Shown here: positions 4,916-6,020 of the stretch, piece by piece
How positions within the stretch are numbered: the stretch's first letter is position 1
Layout: each line of letters starts with the position of its first letter
Assembly: GCA_946481465.1 (NCBI GenBank)
Contig: CAMLOC010000251.1
Span: 1-6,020 of the forward strand
From: an uncultured Shinella sp.
GTDB taxonomy: Bacteria; Pseudomonadota; Alphaproteobacteria; Rhizobiales; Rhizobiaceae
DNA length: 6,020 bases
Direction: 5' to 3'
Position numbers and translations under genes: made by a program
The notes under the pieces: generated by a model
Told to the model about the DNA's origin: nothing
Databases searched by the model: none
Seen by the model: only the letters and a program-made list of their open reading frames with translations

Positions 4916-5682
4916 GCGGCCTCTCCCGGACGGCCGGCGGCCCTTGCGGCGTGCCGGCGCAGCACGGCGATGCGTCGGCGCAGGATCTCGTTGCGCATGG
5001 CGAGGATGTGCAGCGTGAAGAACAGGAGCGTGAAGGCGACGGCCATCACGAGGAGCGGCCAGAGGAATTCCGGGTCGATGGTCGGCCCGTCGAGCCGCAC
5101 CACGCTGGCCGGCTGGTGCAGCGTGTTCCACCATTCGACGGAGAACTTGATGATCGGGATGTTGACGAAGCCGACGAGGATGAGCACGGCGCTCACCTTG
5201 GCCGCCCGCGTCGGGTCGTCCATGGCGCGGTTGAGGGCGATCAGGCCGAGATACATCAGGAACAGCACGAAGACGGAGGTGAGCCGCGCGTCCCACACCC
5301 ACCAGGTGCCCCACATGGGCTTGCCCCAGAGCGAGCCGGTGATGAGGGCGACCAGCGTGAAGCAGGCGCCGATCGGGGCTGCCGCCTTGGCGGAGACGTC
5401 GGCGAGCGGATGGCGCCAGACGAGCGTGCCGAGCGCCGAAAGCGCCATGACCGTATAGCACATCATGGAAAGCCAGGCCGCCGGCACATGCACATACATG
5501 ATGCGCACGGTCTCGCCCTGCTGGTAGTCGCCCGTTGTCGTGAAGGAGAGATAGAGGCCGACGGCGAAAAGACAGAGCGTCAGCCCGGCAAGATAGGGCC
5601 AGACGATCGCGACCAGCGCCAGGAACCGGGTCGGGTTGGCGAGGTCGCTGAATTTGCGGATGGCAAGGCTCGGTTCGCTCAT
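4912..5682 (-). CDS. ccmC: Heme exporter protein CcmC, 256 aa
   Basis: A six-helix inner-membrane heme handling protein that presents heme at the periplasmic face and drives its attachment to the chaperone CcmE. The tryptophan-rich motif WGTWWVWDARLT spans residues 124-135. The two conserved periplasmic-loop histidines expected as heme axial ligands are H65 (MYVHVPAAW) and H189 (WWNTLHQPAS). Their 124-residue spacing is the same as in E. coli CcmC. Six hydrophobic segments and a basic C-terminal tail (about 235-251) fit the family, whose members are about 240-260 aa. The ATG at 5682-5680 has only a weak ribosome site (AAAGAA), so translation may depend on other signals. It lies 73 bases after ccmB and overlaps ccmD. 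Confidence 0.96.
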   Translation of the reverse strand: MSEPSLAIRKFSDLANPTRFLALVAIVWPYLAGLTLCLFAVGLYLSFTTTGDYQQGETVRIMYVHVPAAWLSMMCYTVMALSALGTLVWRHPLADVSAKAAAPIGACFTLVALITGSLWGKPMWGTWWVWDARLTSVFVLFLMYLGLIALNRAMDDPTRAAKVSAVLILVGFVNIPIIKFSVEWWNTLHQPASVVRLDGPTIDPEFLWPLLVMAVAFTLLFFTLHILAMRNEILRRRIAVLRRHAARAAGRPGEAA

Positions 5683-5755
5683 GATGGTTCTTTAACGCGG
5701 AAGCCCCCCGGCTTCAATTGACCTGCCGCAATCACATTCCCGTCAATTCGTCGCG
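5683..5755 (-). promoter_or_regulatory. ccmB-ccmC intercistronic region with a hairpin and an inverted repeat
   Basis: This is the only non-overlapping junction in the visible operon. It holds a 6-bp hairpin, GAAGCC (5700-5705) with GGCTTC (5710-5715), around a 4-base loop (GGGG on the minus strand), ending 17 bases before the ccmC ATG. An inverted repeat AATTGAC (5716-5722) / GTCAATT (5742-5748) has 19 bases between its arms. TTGACG on the minus strand (5746-5741) could be a -35, but the matching -10 is poor. It may mark RNA processing, a weak internal promoter or a regulator site; none is proven. Confidence 0.3.
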
Positions 5756-6020
5756 TCAGTCGCTGGAAAGCCGCAGCGCCGCCGCCGCCGCCACCGGGCC
5801 GATGACGGCGAAGAACAGGTTGAGCGCGACGAGGATCAGGAAGGGCGGCAGGAAGGGCGCCGGGTCCTCGATCGCCGCATAGACGGCGCTGACGCCGAAG
5901 ATCAGCACCGGAATGGCGAGCGGCAGCACGAGGATCGACACGAGCAGGCCGCCGCGCGGCAGCGCCACGGCAATGCCCGCCCCGGCCGCCCCGATGAAGG
6001 TCAACGCCGGCGTGCCGGCA
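5756..6020 (-). CDS. ccmB: Heme exporter protein CcmB, C-terminal part (partial)
   Basis: The membrane subunit that works with the CcmA ATPase in the CcmABCD complex of System I cytochrome c maturation. The last 87 residues are visible, ending in AALRLSSD at TGA 5758-5756. The frame stays open through the right edge, so the start lies outside the window; full CcmB is about 220 aa. The characteristic segment GTPALTFIGAAGAGIAVALPRGG is followed by LVLPLAIPVLIFGVSAV, a conserved CcmB stretch, and then two hydrophobic helices. An apparent start near 6004 is only an internal TTG. ccmA would be expected just beyond ccmB. Confidence 0.93.
   Translation of the reverse strand, partial: AGTPALTFIGAAGAGIAVALPRGGLLVSILVLPLAIPVLIFGVSAVYAAIEDPAPFLPPFLILVALNLFFAVIGPVAAAAALRLSSD

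Noticed and set aside
4748..5461. A 237-codon minus-strand frame covering ccmD and much of ccmC
   Set aside because: Only its last 55 codons are CcmD. The upstream part is the wrong frame of ccmC, whose own frame holds the WGTWWVWD motif and both heme histidines.
5756..6004. A complete 82-aa gene starting at TTG 6004
   Set aside because: The frame continues to the window edge with CcmB-like residues (GTPAL) before the TTG, so this is the C-terminal part of ccmB.

Overview
The window reads as an ordinary chromosomal segment of a GC-rich alphaproteobacterium, most likely Rhizobiaceae (Rhizobium/Agrobacterium/Ensifer/Shinella-like). The basis is codon bias, a CTATAT-type -10 box, the style of the small unknown protein, and a ccmBCDG cluster separate from other cytochrome c maturation genes, as in rhizobia. 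The species assignment is inference. No phage, insertion sequence, CRISPR array, rRNA or tRNA is visible.

Layout. Bases 1-86 hold the last codons of a + strand gene, probably a membrane protein. A 15-bp perfect hairpin (119-152) follows. A 54-aa small protein (248-412, +) ends just before a GCAA-loop terminator hairpin (440-471). A second hairpin (496-521) closes the oppositely oriented 372-aa DUF475/TerC-like membrane protein (529-1647, -). That gene and a cytoplasmic M3 metallopeptidase of the Dcp type (2031-4091, +) diverge from a 383-bp intergenic region. Convergent to the peptidase, after only 45 bp, lies a minus-strand cytochrome c maturation operon read ccmB (cut by the window end) - ccmC - ccmD - ccmG. 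ccmC/ccmD and ccmD/ccmG overlap by ATGA, which implies translational coupling. A 73-bp gap carrying a small hairpin and an inverted repeat separates ccmB from ccmC.

How the genes work together. CcmB and CcmC are membrane parts of the System I heme-handling machinery (CcmABCD), and CcmD is its small helper. CcmG keeps apocytochrome cysteines reduced for heme attachment in the periplasm. The peptidase, the DUF475 protein and the small protein are independent transcription units with no obvious link to cytochrome biogenesis.

The most interesting part is the leader of the DUF475 gene. Its strong Shine-Dalgarno can be buried in a 6-bp hairpin (CCUCCA-GCA-UGGAGG) or shown in the loop of an overlapping 5-bp hairpin. 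Upstream lie a hairpin followed by a U-rich run, two further hairpins, and a 29-codon reading frame whose stop overlaps the start codon. Because TerC-type genes are classic targets of metal-sensing leaders elsewhere, this is a candidate cis-regulatory RNA. I do not recognise it as a known riboswitch class. The rest of the window is conventional.
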